The notes under the pieces: generated by a model
Databases searched by the model: none
Seen by the model: the letters and a program-made list of their open reading frames with translations, nothing else
What the model was told of the DNA's origin: nothing
Translations under genes and position numbers: made by a program
Assembly (NCBI GenBank): GCA_023454175.1
Contig: JAEXRW010000010.1
Location: 248,001 to 312,000 of the forward strand
DNA length: 64,000 bases
Direction: 5' to 3'
DNA from: Bacillota bacterium
GTDB lineage: Bacteria; Bacillota; Clostridia; Christensenellales; JAEXRW01
Shown here: one piece after another, positions 26,233 to 35,387 of the stretch
How the letters are laid out: each line of letters starts with the position of its first letter
Numbering within the stretch: the first letter of the stretch is position 1

Positions 26233-27861
26233 GTGTTCAAGGTCATTATTGTCGATGACGAAGAGGAAGTCAGAAAAGGCATAATCAACAAAATCGACTG
26301 GCATAAATACAATTTTGAAGTCGCCGGGGAAGCCGAAAACGGCAGGGAAGCGGCGGACCTGCTGGAGGACAACATCCCGGACGCCGTGATCACCGATATC
26401 ACCATGCCCGTAATGGACGGGCTCGAACTCGCGGCCCATATCCAGGAGCATTTCCCGACCGTGAAGACCGTCATATTAACCGGATATAATGAATTCTCAT
26501 TTGCCCAGCAGGCGATCAAATATGCAGTGGTGGATTACCTGCTCAAACCGGTGCATCCCAACGATATCGACAAGCTGATGAAAAAGCTCCAGGCAGGCAT
26601 CGAAAACGAGATCAGGCAAAAGGAAGACGTCGAGCTGCTGCGCAGGCATTATGCCGAAAGCCTGCCGATCCTGAAAGAAAATTTCCTGACCCTCCTGGTC
26701 ACCGGCAAGCCGGATATGGCCGAGGCCGAAAGGAAAATCGCACGCCTCAACATCCGCCTGAAAGGGACCAGGTACCTCTGCGCCGTGATCTGCATCGACC
26801 ATAATCCCCAGGGAACGATGCTTTTTCATGAAGATATCGATCTGGTGCGCTTCGCCATATTCAATACCGCCAGCGAGATCATGCAGAAGCATATGATCGG
26901 AGAAGCCTTCATCCTGAACGACAACGTGGTCATCGCGGCTGGCTCCGACATCGACGATAAAAGCATCCTGATCAACAGGATGTTTTCGGTGATGGAGGAA
27001 CTGCGCCTGAACATCGCCAAGTACTACGGGGCCACAGCCACGATCGGCCTGGGCAGGATAACGGACAGGCTGGACAGACTGAAGGAGTCCTACAGGACCG
27101 CCCTGTCCGCGCTGGATTACAAGATCGTGCTGGGGGGCAACAAGGTCATTTTTTTCGAAGACGTGGAGCCGGTACGTACGAACAGCCTCGTATTTGACGA
27201 AAACAGGGAAGGCCTGCTGGTTTCAAAGATCAAATTCGGCACCGAAAAAGAAGTGCTCCAGGCGGTGGACGCGCTTTTCAGGGACATGGCCGCGACCAAG
27301 GCATCCCTCAAAGACATACAGCTTTATTATCTGGAGATCCTGTCCTGCATCACGAAAGTGGCCAGGAACCTGGACCTGGAGACCGACACCCTGGGCGGTG
27401 AAGCCGGCGAGCTGCTGCAGCTGCTCCAGTCCGCCACCTTTGAGGGCATCCGGAAATGGTTCTCGGCGCTTTGCGTGAAGCTCATGAACCAGATCGCGCG
27501 GAAAAGACAGAACATGACGCAGATCCTTTTGAAAAAAGCCGAGGACTACATCGAGGCCAATTTCAGCGACAATTCATTAAGCATCCAAAAACTGGCCGAC
27601 CACCTGCATATCAGCACCAGTTACCTGAGCCTGATCTTCAAAAAGGAAGCGGGAGAAACATTCTTAAAGTATCTCGTCCGCATACGGCTGAACGCCGCCA
27701 TCGAACTCCTGTGCAATTCGGAACTGAAAACGATGGAGATCGCGGAGCGGGTGGGGTACCCGGAGGTCACCTATTTCAGCTATTTCTTCAAGAAGCATTA
27801 CGGCATGTCCCCAAGGGAATACAGAAATGATTTCAGCCTGAAAAGAAGCACGGAGAACTGA
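26233..27861 (+). CDS. YesN-type response regulator with AraC DNA-binding domain
   Basis: Response regulator of the sugar-sensing YesM/YesN group, 542 residues. The receiver domain has acidic pocket Asp8/Asp9, phosphoacceptor Asp55 in AVITDITMPVMDG, and KPVHP. A long linker (about 130-420) precedes a C-terminal AraC-type double helix-turn-helix (QKLADHLHISTSYLSLIFKK and EIAERVGYPEVTYFSYFFKK). A GTG start follows AAAGGGGG. It is placed first in an operon with its kinase and a sugar-binding lipoprotein, and probably activates the ABC transporter or fucose genes. Confidence 0.93.
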   Translation: MFKVIIVDDEEEVRKGIINKIDWHKYNFEVAGEAENGREAADLLEDNIPDAVITDITMPVMDGLELAAHIQEHFPTVKTVILTGYNEFSFAQQAIKYAVVDYLLKPVHPNDIDKLMKKLQAGIENEIRQKEDVELLRRHYAESLPILKENFLTLLVTGKPDMAEAERKIARLNIRLKGTRYLCAVICIDHNPQGTMLFHEDIDLVRFAIFNTASEIMQKHMIGEAFILNDNVVIAAGSDIDDKSILINRMFSVMEELRLNIAKYYGATATIGLGRITDRLDRLKESYRTALSALDYKIVLGGNKVIFFEDVEPVRTNSLVFDENREGLLVSKIKFGTEKEVLQAVDALFRDMAATKASLKDIQLYYLEILSCITKVARNLDLETDTLGGEAGELLQLLQSATFEGIRKWFSALCVKLMNQIARKRQNMTQILLKKAEDYIEANFSDNSLSIQKLADHLHISTSYLSLIFKKEAGETFLKYLVRIRLNAAIELLCNSELKTMEIAERVGYPEVTYFSYFFKKHYGMSPREYRNDFSLKRSTEN

Positions 27862-27867
27862 CGGCAT

Positions 27868-29652
27868 TTGGAAATGAAGCTATCCGGTATCGCCAAAAAG
27901 ATCTCGCATCACAATCCTTTCCGGTGGACGAGCATCCGCTCCGTGATAGCCTTGTCTTTCACAGCCGTGACGCTCCTCTCCACCCTGATCATCTGCGGCG
28001 TGACTTACGGCATCTTTTCACAGAATGCCGAGCGCAACGCCGCCTCCAGCACGGAACAGATCATGGACCAGGTGAACCTGAACCTGGATAATTACCTGCG
28101 GGGCATGATGCAGATATCGGACGTGATCCAAACCAACCTGAATGAAAAAACCTACAACAATACGGCGGACCTGGACAAAGTGCTGCAGGTCATCTCCAGG
28201 ATCAGGCCGGATATCGTCACGATGGCGATCTACTCCAAAGACGGCCGGCTCATCATCAGCAATCCGTCCAACACCTATGACAATACCTTCGCCGCTTCCG
28301 AACAGGACTGGTTTCAAAGAGCGGTCCAGAATACAGCCGCCTTTCAATTCCTGCCGCCCCACGTCCAACGGCTTTTTGAGGGCAAAAGGATCTGGGTCGT
28401 TTCCCTCTGCCGCGGGGTCACGTTTTATGACCGGGGAGCCGTCAACACCTGGGTGACCATGGTGGATACGAATTTCAGCGTGATCGAACAGCTTTGCAAG
28501 AAGGTGAGCCTGGGCAAGCGCGGATACATTTACATCATCGACAAAAAGGGCAATATCATTTACCACCCGCAGCAGCAGATCGTTTATGCGGGCCTGAAAC
28601 AGGAGAATATCGAGGACGCCACCAGCAAACAGCAGGGCTCGTATGTGGACAATTTCCTGGGGGAAAGAAGGATCATGACCATCCGGGATATCGAATATAC
28701 CGACTGGCGGATGGTGGGGATATCCTACGTGGACGAACTGACGGAAAATACGAGCAATATCACATACATCCTCCTATCCGTTTCATTATTCGGCGTGATC
28801 TTTGGCATCCTCGCCTCCCTTTTCCTTTCGGCCAAAATATCGCAGCCGATCCAGACGCTGGAACGGCTGATGAAACAGGTGGAGAGCGGCGACTTCAACA
28901 TCAGCGTGGAAGTGAACGGGGAGGATGAAGTCAAACGGCTTTCCAAGTCATTCAACATCATGATCGGCAAGATCCGTCAGCTGATGGAACAGATCATGAA
29001 TGAACAGGAGCAGAAACGAAAAAGCGAACTGAAAGCCCTGCAGGCGCAGATCAACCCCCATTTCCTCTACAATACGCTGGACGCCATCGTCTGGATGAAC
29101 GAAAACCGCAACCACAAGGGCGTGACGACCATGGTAACGGCCCTGGCGAACTTTTTCAGGATCAGCATCAGCAAGGGGAAGGAGGTCATCGACATCCCCG
29201 ATGAGGTAGAACACGCCCGCAGCTACCTGACCATCCAGAAGATACGGTATAAAGACAAGTTCGATTTCAGCATAGACGTCCAACCCGAGGCCGGCGCATA
29301 CAAGACATTGAAGCTGATCCTGCAGCCCCTGGTGGAGAACGCCATCTATCACGGCATCCACAACCTGCAGGAAAAGGGCCTGATCCAGATCAAGGTATCC
29401 CTGGAAGACGATACGATCCTGTTCCAGGTCATAGACAACGGCTACGGCATAAAACCCGAACTGCTGAAGGATATCCTGAACCGCGAATCCAAGAGCGAGT
29501 ACAGCCAGGGGGTGGGGCTGAAGAATGTGAATGAAAGGATCAAGCTCTGCTATGGCGATGAATACGGCATCGAAATGGTCAGCGAACTGGAGGTAGGCAC
29601 AACGGCAAACATCCGGATACCGAGAACGACCAGTATCAACGGCGCACAATAG
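27868..29652 (+). CDS. YesM-type sensor histidine kinase
   Basis: Membrane sensor kinase, 594 residues. TM1 is at about 25-47, followed by an extracellular dCache-like domain (about 50-300), TM2 (about 303-325), a HAMP domain (about 326-380), a His_kinase domain with LQAQINPHFLYNTLDAI (phospho-His398), and an HATPase domain with VENAIYHGI and IDNGYGIKPE. TTG 27868 and ATG 27874 are both possible starts; GGAGA at 27853-27857 favours the TTG. It lies 6 bp after its partner regulator. Together with the next gene it resembles three-component sugar sensors in which a binding lipoprotein presents the ligand. Confidence 0.93.
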   Translation: MEMKLSGIAKKISHHNPFRWTSIRSVIALSFTAVTLLSTLIICGVTYGIFSQNAERNAASSTEQIMDQVNLNLDNYLRGMMQISDVIQTNLNEKTYNNTADLDKVLQVISRIRPDIVTMAIYSKDGRLIISNPSNTYDNTFAASEQDWFQRAVQNTAAFQFLPPHVQRLFEGKRIWVVSLCRGVTFYDRGAVNTWVTMVDTNFSVIEQLCKKVSLGKRGYIYIIDKKGNIIYHPQQQIVYAGLKQENIEDATSKQQGSYVDNFLGERRIMTIRDIEYTDWRMVGISYVDELTENTSNITYILLSVSLFGVIFGILASLFLSAKISQPIQTLERLMKQVESGDFNISVEVNGEDEVKRLSKSFNIMIGKIRQLMEQIMNEQEQKRKSELKALQAQINPHFLYNTLDAIVWMNENRNHKGVTTMVTALANFFRISISKGKEVIDIPDEVEHARSYLTIQKIRYKDKFDFSIDVQPEAGAYKTLKLILQPLVENAIYHGIHNLQEKGLIQIKVSLEDDTILFQVIDNGYGIKPELLKDILNRESKSEYSQGVGLKNVNERIKLCYGDEYGIEMVSELEVGTTANIRIPRTTSINGAQ

Positions 29653-29708
29653 CCTTCAAAACGAATCGATCGCGGCCCGATCCAATACCGGGATGGAAGA
29701 GAGGGAGT

Positions 29709-29729
29709 ATGAACGCATCATACGGCTGA
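29709..29729 (+). CDS. Six-codon leader ORF coupled to the binding-protein gene
   Basis: A strong GAGAGGGAG lies directly before an ATG at 29709 whose frame reads MNASYG and stops at 29727-29729. The binding-protein ATG follows one base later at 29731 and has no good RBS of its own. This arrangement fits termination-reinitiation, so the leader probably sets translation of the next gene. The peptide itself need not be functional. Confidence 0.45.
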   Translation: MNASYG

Positions 29730-29730
29730 T

Positions 29731-30705
29731 ATGAGAATAATCAAGACTATCGCGGTGATCCTTGCCGCGGCCATGCTGCTGGGGACATCCATCGGCTGTG
29801 AAAACAACAGCCTCACCACCCAGGAAAAAAAGCTGCTGATCAAGGTGATCGTGAAAAAAAAGGACGCCGACTTCTGGAAGGTGGTAAAAATGGGAACGGA
29901 GGCGGCGGGCAAGGAATTTGACGTGAATGTGGACTTCGACGGCCCTTTGGACGAAAAGGACATCGAAGGGCAGATACGCATGGTGAACGAGGTGATCGAC
30001 CAAAAGGCGGACGCGCTGGTGCTGGCGGCGAGCGATTATACCAAGCTCGTGCCGGCTGCCGAACACGTGCTGGCCGGCAATATACCCGTCGTCATCATCG
30101 ATTCCGGGATCAAATCCGGCAAGATCAAAAACTTCATCGGGACAGACAACGTGGACGCGGGTGAAAAACTGGGGCAGATACTGGTGCGCGATTACGGTAC
30201 GGAATGCAGCATCGGCATCATGGGGTTTATCCAGGGGGCCGCATCCAACGACCAACGGGAAGAAGGCTTTTACAACTCCATCAGAGCGTATAAGGGCATC
30301 CGCGTGCTGGCAAAGGAATACTGCGGTTCGGATGAAGCCCTGGGACAGCAGCTGGCCGAGAAAATGGTGCGGGAGCATCCTGAGATCCAGGAATTCGTAT
30401 GCCTGAATGCTTATTCGACCGTAGGCACCGCGCGGGCCATCAAAAACCTGAACAAGGCCGGCGCCATCAAGATCGTGGGGTTTGACAGTACGCCGGAGGA
30501 AGTGAGCTTTGTGGAAAAAGGCGTGATACAGTCACTCGTGGTGCAGAATCCCTTCAAAATGGGGTATCTTGGCGTGAAACACGCTGTGGACGCCATCAAG
30601 AAGGCGGCGGTACCGGAACTGGTGAATACAGGATCCCAGATCATCAACAAGGAAAACATGTACCTGCCTGAAAACCAGCGGCTCGTCTTTCCATTCACCG
30701 AATAG
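29731..30705 (+). CDS. Sugar-binding lipoprotein of the sensor operon (RbsB-like)
   Basis: Periplasmic-binding-protein-like lipoprotein, 324 residues. The signal peptide ends in TSIGC (cysteine at about residue 23). The mature part follows the ribose/galactose-binding fold with KDADFWKVVKMGTEAAGKEF, ALVLAASDYTKLVPA, PVVIIDSGI and IVGFDSTPEE. It is encoded directly after the sensor kinase and ahead of the ABC transporter, which carries its own binding protein. A sensory accessory role is therefore more likely than transport, though it could also feed the same permease. Confidence 0.85.
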   Translation: MRIIKTIAVILAAAMLLGTSIGCENNSLTTQEKKLLIKVIVKKKDADFWKVVKMGTEAAGKEFDVNVDFDGPLDEKDIEGQIRMVNEVIDQKADALVLAASDYTKLVPAAEHVLAGNIPVVIIDSGIKSGKIKNFIGTDNVDAGEKLGQILVRDYGTECSIGIMGFIQGAASNDQREEGFYNSIRAYKGIRVLAKEYCGSDEALGQQLAEKMVREHPEIQEFVCLNAYSTVGTARAIKNLNKAGAIKIVGFDSTPEEVSFVEKGVIQSLVVQNPFKMGYLGVKHAVDAIKKAAVPELVNTGSQIINKENMYLPENQRLVFPFTE

Positions 30706-30970
30706 CATAAACGCCTCTCCCGGCTACAGCGGCAGGCGCCCCGGCGTGCGTATCCTTGCCGAATGGCGTCGAAATATAAGCTAAACGTTTTACTTATATA
30801 GGAATTCAATACTTTTATATAGGTTTTCATATTCCATACATTATCAAATAGTTCTAGAATATAACTGCAAAATACCCATATACCTGATCTAATATTGCAC
30901 AAGAGTCTTCTACTGCTTGGTACATGATGCATTTTCCAAAAACAAAACGATTAACATTTGAGGTGGGTTT
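30706..30970. promoter_or_regulatory. Control region of the sugar ABC transporter
   Basis: 265 bp. Operator O4 is at 30780-30793 (GCTAAACGTTTTAC, core 30783-30790), followed by an A+T-rich stretch with TTTTATATAGG. The RBS GAGGTGGG lies just before ATG 30971. The shared core with O1-O3 places the transporter under the same LacI regulator. Confidence 0.6.
30780..30793. promoter_or_regulatory. LacI-type operator O4 before the ABC transporter
   Basis: GCTAAACGTTTTAC has the same AAACGTTT core and the same GCT left flank as O1. Confidence 0.68.
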
Positions 30971-32470
30971 ATGTCTGAACCGATCGTAGTCATGGAAGGG
31001 ATCGAAAAATCATTTCCCGGCGTGCATGCGCTGAGCAACTGCCGGTTCGATCTATATCCCGGTGAAGTGCACGCACTGGTCGGCGAAAACGGAGCCGGCA
31101 AGTCGACCCTGATGAAAGTGCTCACGGGCATACACCACAAAGACGCCGGCACGGTCCATTACAAGGGGACCAGAGTGGAAATACGCAATCCAAAGGAAGC
31201 GCAAAACCTGGGCATCTGCATGATCCACCAGGAACTGAACCTCATGAACCATCTCACAGTGGCACAGAACATCTATATCGGCCGTGAACCCATGAAAGGG
31301 ATATTTCTGGACAATAAAAAAGCCATCCAGAATGCCAGGATACTGCTGGATTCGTTAAACATCCATATCGACCCGACAAAGAAGGTACAGGATATCACAG
31401 TGGCCAAGCAGCAGATGGTGGAGATCGCAAAGGCATTATCCTTCCATTCCCAGGTGCTCATCATGGATGAGCCCACGGCGGCGCTGACGGAGGCGGAGAT
31501 CGAGGAACTCTTCCGTTTCATCCGAAAGCTCAAGGCGCAAGGCGTGGGCATCATCTATATCTCCCACAGGCTGGAGGAACTAAAGCAAATATCGGACAGG
31601 GTCACCGTGATGCGGGACGGGCAGTATGTGGGCACGGTGCAAACCAATGAGATGGAACTCGGCGCGGTCATCAAAATGATGGTGGGCCGGGTGATCTACG
31701 AGCAGCCCAAGACCCACAGCAAGGTGCCGGCGGAATCGCCCACCGTGCTGGAAGTGATAGGCCTCAATTCGCCCGCGGTGCAGGATATCTCATTTGAACT
31801 GAAAAAGGGAGAGATCCTGGGGTTTGCCGGGCTGATGGGCGCGGGACGCACGGAGGTGGCGCGCCTGATATTCGGCGCGGACCGCATGACGAGCGGCGAG
31901 ATCCGCGTGAACGGGAAAAAAGTGGAGATCCGCAGCCCCAGCGACGCCGCAGCGTGCGGGATAGGCTACCTTTCCGAAGACAGGCGGCGATACGGGCTCA
32001 ACATCGGCCTGAGCCTGAGCAAAAACGCGGTGCTTCCCAGCCTCCGAAATTTTGTGAGCGCCGGATTTGTCAACGACAGAAAAGTGAACAAGGTCACCAA
32101 GGAATTTGTCTCGCTGATCAATATCAAGACCCCCTCCCTGAACCAGCTGGTAAAAAACCTGTCGGGAGGGAACCAGCAAAAGACGGTCGTCGCCAAGTGG
32201 CTGATCAAAAACTCCAACATCCTGATATTCGACGAACCTACACGCGGCATCGACGTGGGCTCCAAAAGCGAGATCTACAAACTGATGAACCAACTCGCCC
32301 TGGAGGGCAAATCCATCATCATGATCTCATCCGAACTGCCTGAACTGCTGCGCATGAGCGACAGGATCATCGTGATGCGGGAAGGCGTCATGACGGGCGA
32401 AATAAAAATCGAAGAGGCGACACAGGAAAAAATCATGAAGCTGGCTGCTTTAGAAAAAAATGCGGGGTAG
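30971..32470 (+). CDS. Sugar ABC transporter ATP-binding protein (RbsA/MglA type)
   Basis: Duplicated ATPase driving a ribose/galactose-type importer, 499 residues. The first domain has Walker A GENGAGKST and Walker B VLIMDEPTAALTEAE. The second has the degenerate Walker A GLMGAGRTE, signature LSGGNQQK and Walker B ILIFDEPTRGIDVG. This pairing is characteristic of the RbsA family. Five bases separate it from the permease gene. The LacI operator upstream and location beside fucI suggest import of the sugar handled by FucI. Confidence 0.94.
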   Translation: MSEPIVVMEGIEKSFPGVHALSNCRFDLYPGEVHALVGENGAGKSTLMKVLTGIHHKDAGTVHYKGTRVEIRNPKEAQNLGICMIHQELNLMNHLTVAQNIYIGREPMKGIFLDNKKAIQNARILLDSLNIHIDPTKKVQDITVAKQQMVEIAKALSFHSQVLIMDEPTAALTEAEIEELFRFIRKLKAQGVGIIYISHRLEELKQISDRVTVMRDGQYVGTVQTNEMELGAVIKMMVGRVIYEQPKTHSKVPAESPTVLEVIGLNSPAVQDISFELKKGEILGFAGLMGAGRTEVARLIFGADRMTSGEIRVNGKKVEIRSPSDAAACGIGYLSEDRRRYGLNIGLSLSKNAVLPSLRNFVSAGFVNDRKVNKVTKEFVSLINIKTPSLNQLVKNLSGGNQQKTVVAKWLIKNSNILIFDEPTRGIDVGSKSEIYKLMNQLALEGKSIIMISSELPELLRMSDRIIVMREGVMTGEIKIEEATQEKIMKLAALEKNAG

Positions 32471-32475
32471 ATGAA

Positions 32476-33525
32476 ATGAAAGGCGAAACTGTAAAATCCG
32501 GGGGTATCCTCAAATCCATCAGAACAACAGGACTCCAGAAACTGCTCGCTTTGGGTTCGCTGGTCATCTTGTATGCCTTCTTTGCCATCGTAGGCAGAAA
32601 CTTCTTTTCGCTGGAGACCCTGGTGAACATACTCAGCCAGGGCTATTACATCGTATTCCTTGCATTGGGCGTGACTTTTATCATCATCACCGGCGGAATC
32701 GATCTCTCCTGCGGCACGGTGATGATGTGCGCAGCGCTGTTCGGCGCACAGGCATACGAAAAATGGCATTGGCCCATCGGGGCCGCCCTGGCCCTGGTGA
32801 TACTGGTGGGCATTGCATTCGGCTTTTTCAACGGCATCCTGGTAGCCAAACTGAAGCTGCCCCCGTTCATCGCGACGCTGGGCACGATGATGGTCTCCAT
32901 GGGCCTGGGAGCCATCGTGACCAATGTAATCACGCTGCATTATCCCACAGTGGGGCAGCCGGACGCATGGTTCAAGACGCTGTTTTACCTGACCGAGGAC
33001 CGTTTCCCCATCGGCGCTGTCTGGACGGCGGCATTTGCATGCATCTTCTTTATCCTTTTGAACAAGACCCGGTTGGGGCGGTATACGTTTGCCATCGGCT
33101 CAAACGAGGAGGCGACACGCCTCTCGGGGGTGAAGGTGGACCGCTGGAAGATAGCCGTGTACACACTGGGCGGGTTTACGACAGGACTTGCGGCGATCAT
33201 GTGGGTGTGCGCGTATACCTCCCCCGTGCCCAATACCGGCGCCGGCGTCGAACTGCTCGCCATCGCCGGCGCGGTCATAGGCGGCACGTCACTCATGGGG
33301 GGCCTGGGCTCCATCGTAGGATCGGTCATAGGCGTATATATCATGGCCTTGCTCAAACCGGGGCTGATGTCGGTAGACCTCCAGCCGCACTGGCAGAACT
33401 TCTTTACCGGTATCGTAGTCATCGGCGCCGTGCTGCTGGACAACTACAGGAACAAAAGGGCCAATGTCGTCAAAGCCGAAATCAAGGCAAGACAGGCGTC
33501 CAAACAGGAAAAGAACAAAGCTTAA
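32476..33525 (+). CDS. Sugar ABC transporter permease (RbsC type)
   Basis: Inner-membrane permease of the ribose-type family, 349 residues and about 8-10 hydrophobic helices. Family blocks are ALGVTFIIITGGIDLSCGTV, NGILVAKLKLPPFIATLGTM, NKTRLGRYTFAIGSNEEATRLSGVKV and IGGTSLMGGLGSIVGSVIG. A lysine-rich cytosolic tail closes it. It would form a homodimeric channel with the RbsA-type ATPase. Confidence 0.94.
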   Translation: MKGETVKSGGILKSIRTTGLQKLLALGSLVILYAFFAIVGRNFFSLETLVNILSQGYYIVFLALGVTFIIITGGIDLSCGTVMMCAALFGAQAYEKWHWPIGAALALVILVGIAFGFFNGILVAKLKLPPFIATLGTMMVSMGLGAIVTNVITLHYPTVGQPDAWFKTLFYLTEDRFPIGAVWTAAFACIFFILLNKTRLGRYTFAIGSNEEATRLSGVKVDRWKIAVYTLGGFTTGLAAIMWVCAYTSPVPNTGAGVELLAIAGAVIGGTSLMGGLGSIVGSVIGVYIMALLKPGLMSVDLQPHWQNFFTGIVVIGAVLLDNYRNKRANVVKAEIKARQASKQEKNKA

Positions 33526-33565
33526 GCTATATGCTTAAAGACAATAACAAAGGGAGGAATCAATC

Positions 33566-34726
33566 GTGAAACTGGTTAGGACGATCCTCACGCTCGTCGT
33601 CACCGTAGCCCTGACAGCGGTACTGCTGGTAGGCTGCGGCGGACAGGCGACCACGAGCACATCCCCGACTGTAGCGCCCACGACAGCGCCTACAACAGCA
33701 CCGACTACAGCGCCGACGACAGCGGCCAAACCGTACATCGGTATCGTATCCAAGGGATTCCAGCACCAGTTCTGGCAAACGGTCAATGAAGGTGCGAAAG
33801 CAGCGGCAGCCAAATACAATGTGGACATCACATTTGAAGGACCGCCTTCCGAATCCGACATCCAGCCCCAGGTGGATATGCTGAACAACGTCATCGCGAA
33901 AAAACCCGCGGCCATCTGCCTGGCGGCCCTGGACACCAAGTCCGTGGACCAGCAGCTCAATGACTGCCTGGCTAAGAAGATCCCGGTCATCGGCTTTGAC
34001 TCGGGCGTGCCGAATGCCCCCGCCGGGTCCATCCTGGCAACATGCTCCACGAACAATGAAAACGCCGGCGCCCTGGCAGCGGATACCCTCTTTAAAGACG
34101 CCGCATATGTGGCCAAACTGAAGGCCGCCACCACCGACAAACCCGTGGTCATCGGCGTGGAGTCCCAGGACGCCACCTCCGCCTCCATCACGGGGCGCAC
34201 AACCGGTTTCGTCAATGAAATGGCAAAACAATGCGAAACCCTCTTCCCGGGCCAGGTGGCTGTGACCGGACATGAAAAATGGGCCAAGGCCTCCGCCTCC
34301 GGCAAGACGGCGATCGAAATCAAAGTGATCGTAGCGGCATCCACGAAAGTGGACGACTGCAAGACTGCCGCCGAGACACTGCTCACCACGAAGAATATCA
34401 TCTCCATCTTTGCCACAAACTCCGGCTCGGTGGACGGCATCCTCGCCGCCACTTCCGACGGCACACAGCTGGACCGTGCAGCCGGCAAGTACAAGGATCT
34501 GATCGTGGTCGGCTTCGACGCGGGCAAACCCCTGAAGACGGCCGTCAGGAACCAGTACTTCTACGGCGCCATCACACAGGATCCGTACAATATCGGTTAC
34601 CTGGCCGTGGAACTGGCGTACAAATCCATCAACGGTGAGAAAGTAGCCGACATCGACACAGGCTGCAAATTCTACAACAAGGACAACATGGATGCAGACG
34701 GCATCAAGAACCTGCTGTACGATTGA
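33566..34726 (+). CDS. Sugar ABC transporter substrate-binding lipoprotein
   Basis: Ribose/galactose-type solute-binding protein, 386 residues. The signal peptide has lipobox LLVGC, followed by a Thr/Ala/Pro linker built from repeated PTTA units (about 30-50), then the binding domain beginning YIGIVSKGFQHQFWQTVNEGA. A GTG start follows GGGAGG. It is the third gene of the importer operon and is closed by a terminator. PTTA units come from near-identical 12-bp steps and may vary in number between strains. Confidence 0.92.
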   Translation: MKLVRTILTLVVTVALTAVLLVGCGGQATTSTSPTVAPTTAPTTAPTTAPTTAAKPYIGIVSKGFQHQFWQTVNEGAKAAAAKYNVDITFEGPPSESDIQPQVDMLNNVIAKKPAAICLAALDTKSVDQQLNDCLAKKIPVIGFDSGVPNAPAGSILATCSTNNENAGALAADTLFKDAAYVAKLKAATTDKPVVIGVESQDATSASITGRTTGFVNEMAKQCETLFPGQVAVTGHEKWAKASASGKTAIEIKVIVAASTKVDDCKTAAETLLTTKNIISIFATNSGSVDGILAATSDGTQLDRAAGKYKDLIVVGFDAGKPLKTAVRNQYFYGAITQDPYNIGYLAVELAYKSINGEKVADIDTGCKFYNKDNMDADGIKNLLYD

Positions 34727-34752
34727 TCCCCAAAAACAAACAGCTGACAGAA

Positions 34753-34785
34753 GGGGCAGCCGGGGGACCGGCTGCCCCGCTTTTT
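34753..34785 (+). terminator. Rho-independent terminator of the ABC operon
   Basis: A perfect 11-bp stem (GGGGCAGCCGG with CCGGCTGCCCC) around GGGA, followed by GCTTTTTG. Confidence 0.93.
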
Positions 34786-34843
34786 GTGAAACAAAACCAC
34801 CGGCTATACCGGTGGTACCAAAAAGCTTACAGCTATGAGTAAA

Positions 34844-34906
34844 AATCCTCCTTTGGTAAAATAGATGCTGGTCTGCCAACCGCACTAAAAAACACAAAGG
34901 AGGATT
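34844..34906 (+). promoter_or_regulatory. RBS-sequestering leader hairpin of the IS200 transposase
   Basis: AATCCTCCTTTG (34844-34855) is the exact reverse complement of CAAAGGAGGATT (34895-34906), which contains the transposase Shine-Dalgarno sequence. Pairing would hide the RBS, the known self-limiting device of IS200 mRNA leaders. Confidence 0.85.
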
Positions 34907-34913
34907 ATCCGAA

Positions 34914-35387
34914 ATGGATAGTGAGAGTTTAGCACACAGTAAATGGAACTGCAAATACCATATCGTATTTGCACCAAAGTACAGGAGACAAGTAATCTTC
35001 GGGAAACTCAGAAAAGAGATAGGCCAAATATTAAGAAAGCTGTGTGAATACAAAGGGGTAGAGATATTAGAAGCAGAAACATGTCCGGATCATATTCACA
35101 TGCTAGTGAGCATTCCACCAAAGCTGAGCGTGGCACAATTCATCGGATACTTAAAGGGGAAAAGCTGGCTAATGATATTTGATATGTTTGCTAATCTCAA
35201 GTACAAGTATGGGAACAGGCATTTCTGGTGTAGAGGGTATTACGTGGATACGGTAGGGAGAAACAAAAAGGCAATAGCAGAATACATCAGGAATCAATTG
35301 CAGGAAGATATAGCAGAAGATCAAATCAGTTTCAAAGAGTATATAGACCCGTTTACGGGTGAGCCAGGGCCCAAGGACAAAAAGTAA
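34914..35387 (+). CDS. tnpA: IS200/IS605-family Y1 transposase TnpA
   Basis: Single-strand HUH transposase, 157 residues. The metal-binding HUH motif appears as DHIHML (His60, His62), and the nucleophile is expected at Tyr124 in VGRNKKAIAEYIRNQ. It is intact and of normal length, so the element may be active. Translation is probably limited by the leader hairpin that covers its RBS. No TnpB gene accompanies it, consistent with an IS200 rather than IS605 layout. Confidence 0.94.
   Translation: MDSESLAHSKWNCKYHIVFAPKYRRQVIFGKLRKEIGQILRKLCEYKGVEILEAETCPDHIHMLVSIPPKLSVAQFIGYLKGKSWLMIFDMFANLKYKYGNRHFWCRGYYVDTVGRNKKAIAEYIRNQLQEDIAEDQISFKEYIDPFTGEPGPKDKK

Noticed and set aside
33560..35053. 497-codon minus-strand frame across the sugar-binding protein and IS200 left end
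   Set aside because: It crosses a terminator and an insertion-sequence boundary, and is Gly/Cys-rich from antisense of Thr/Ala codons.
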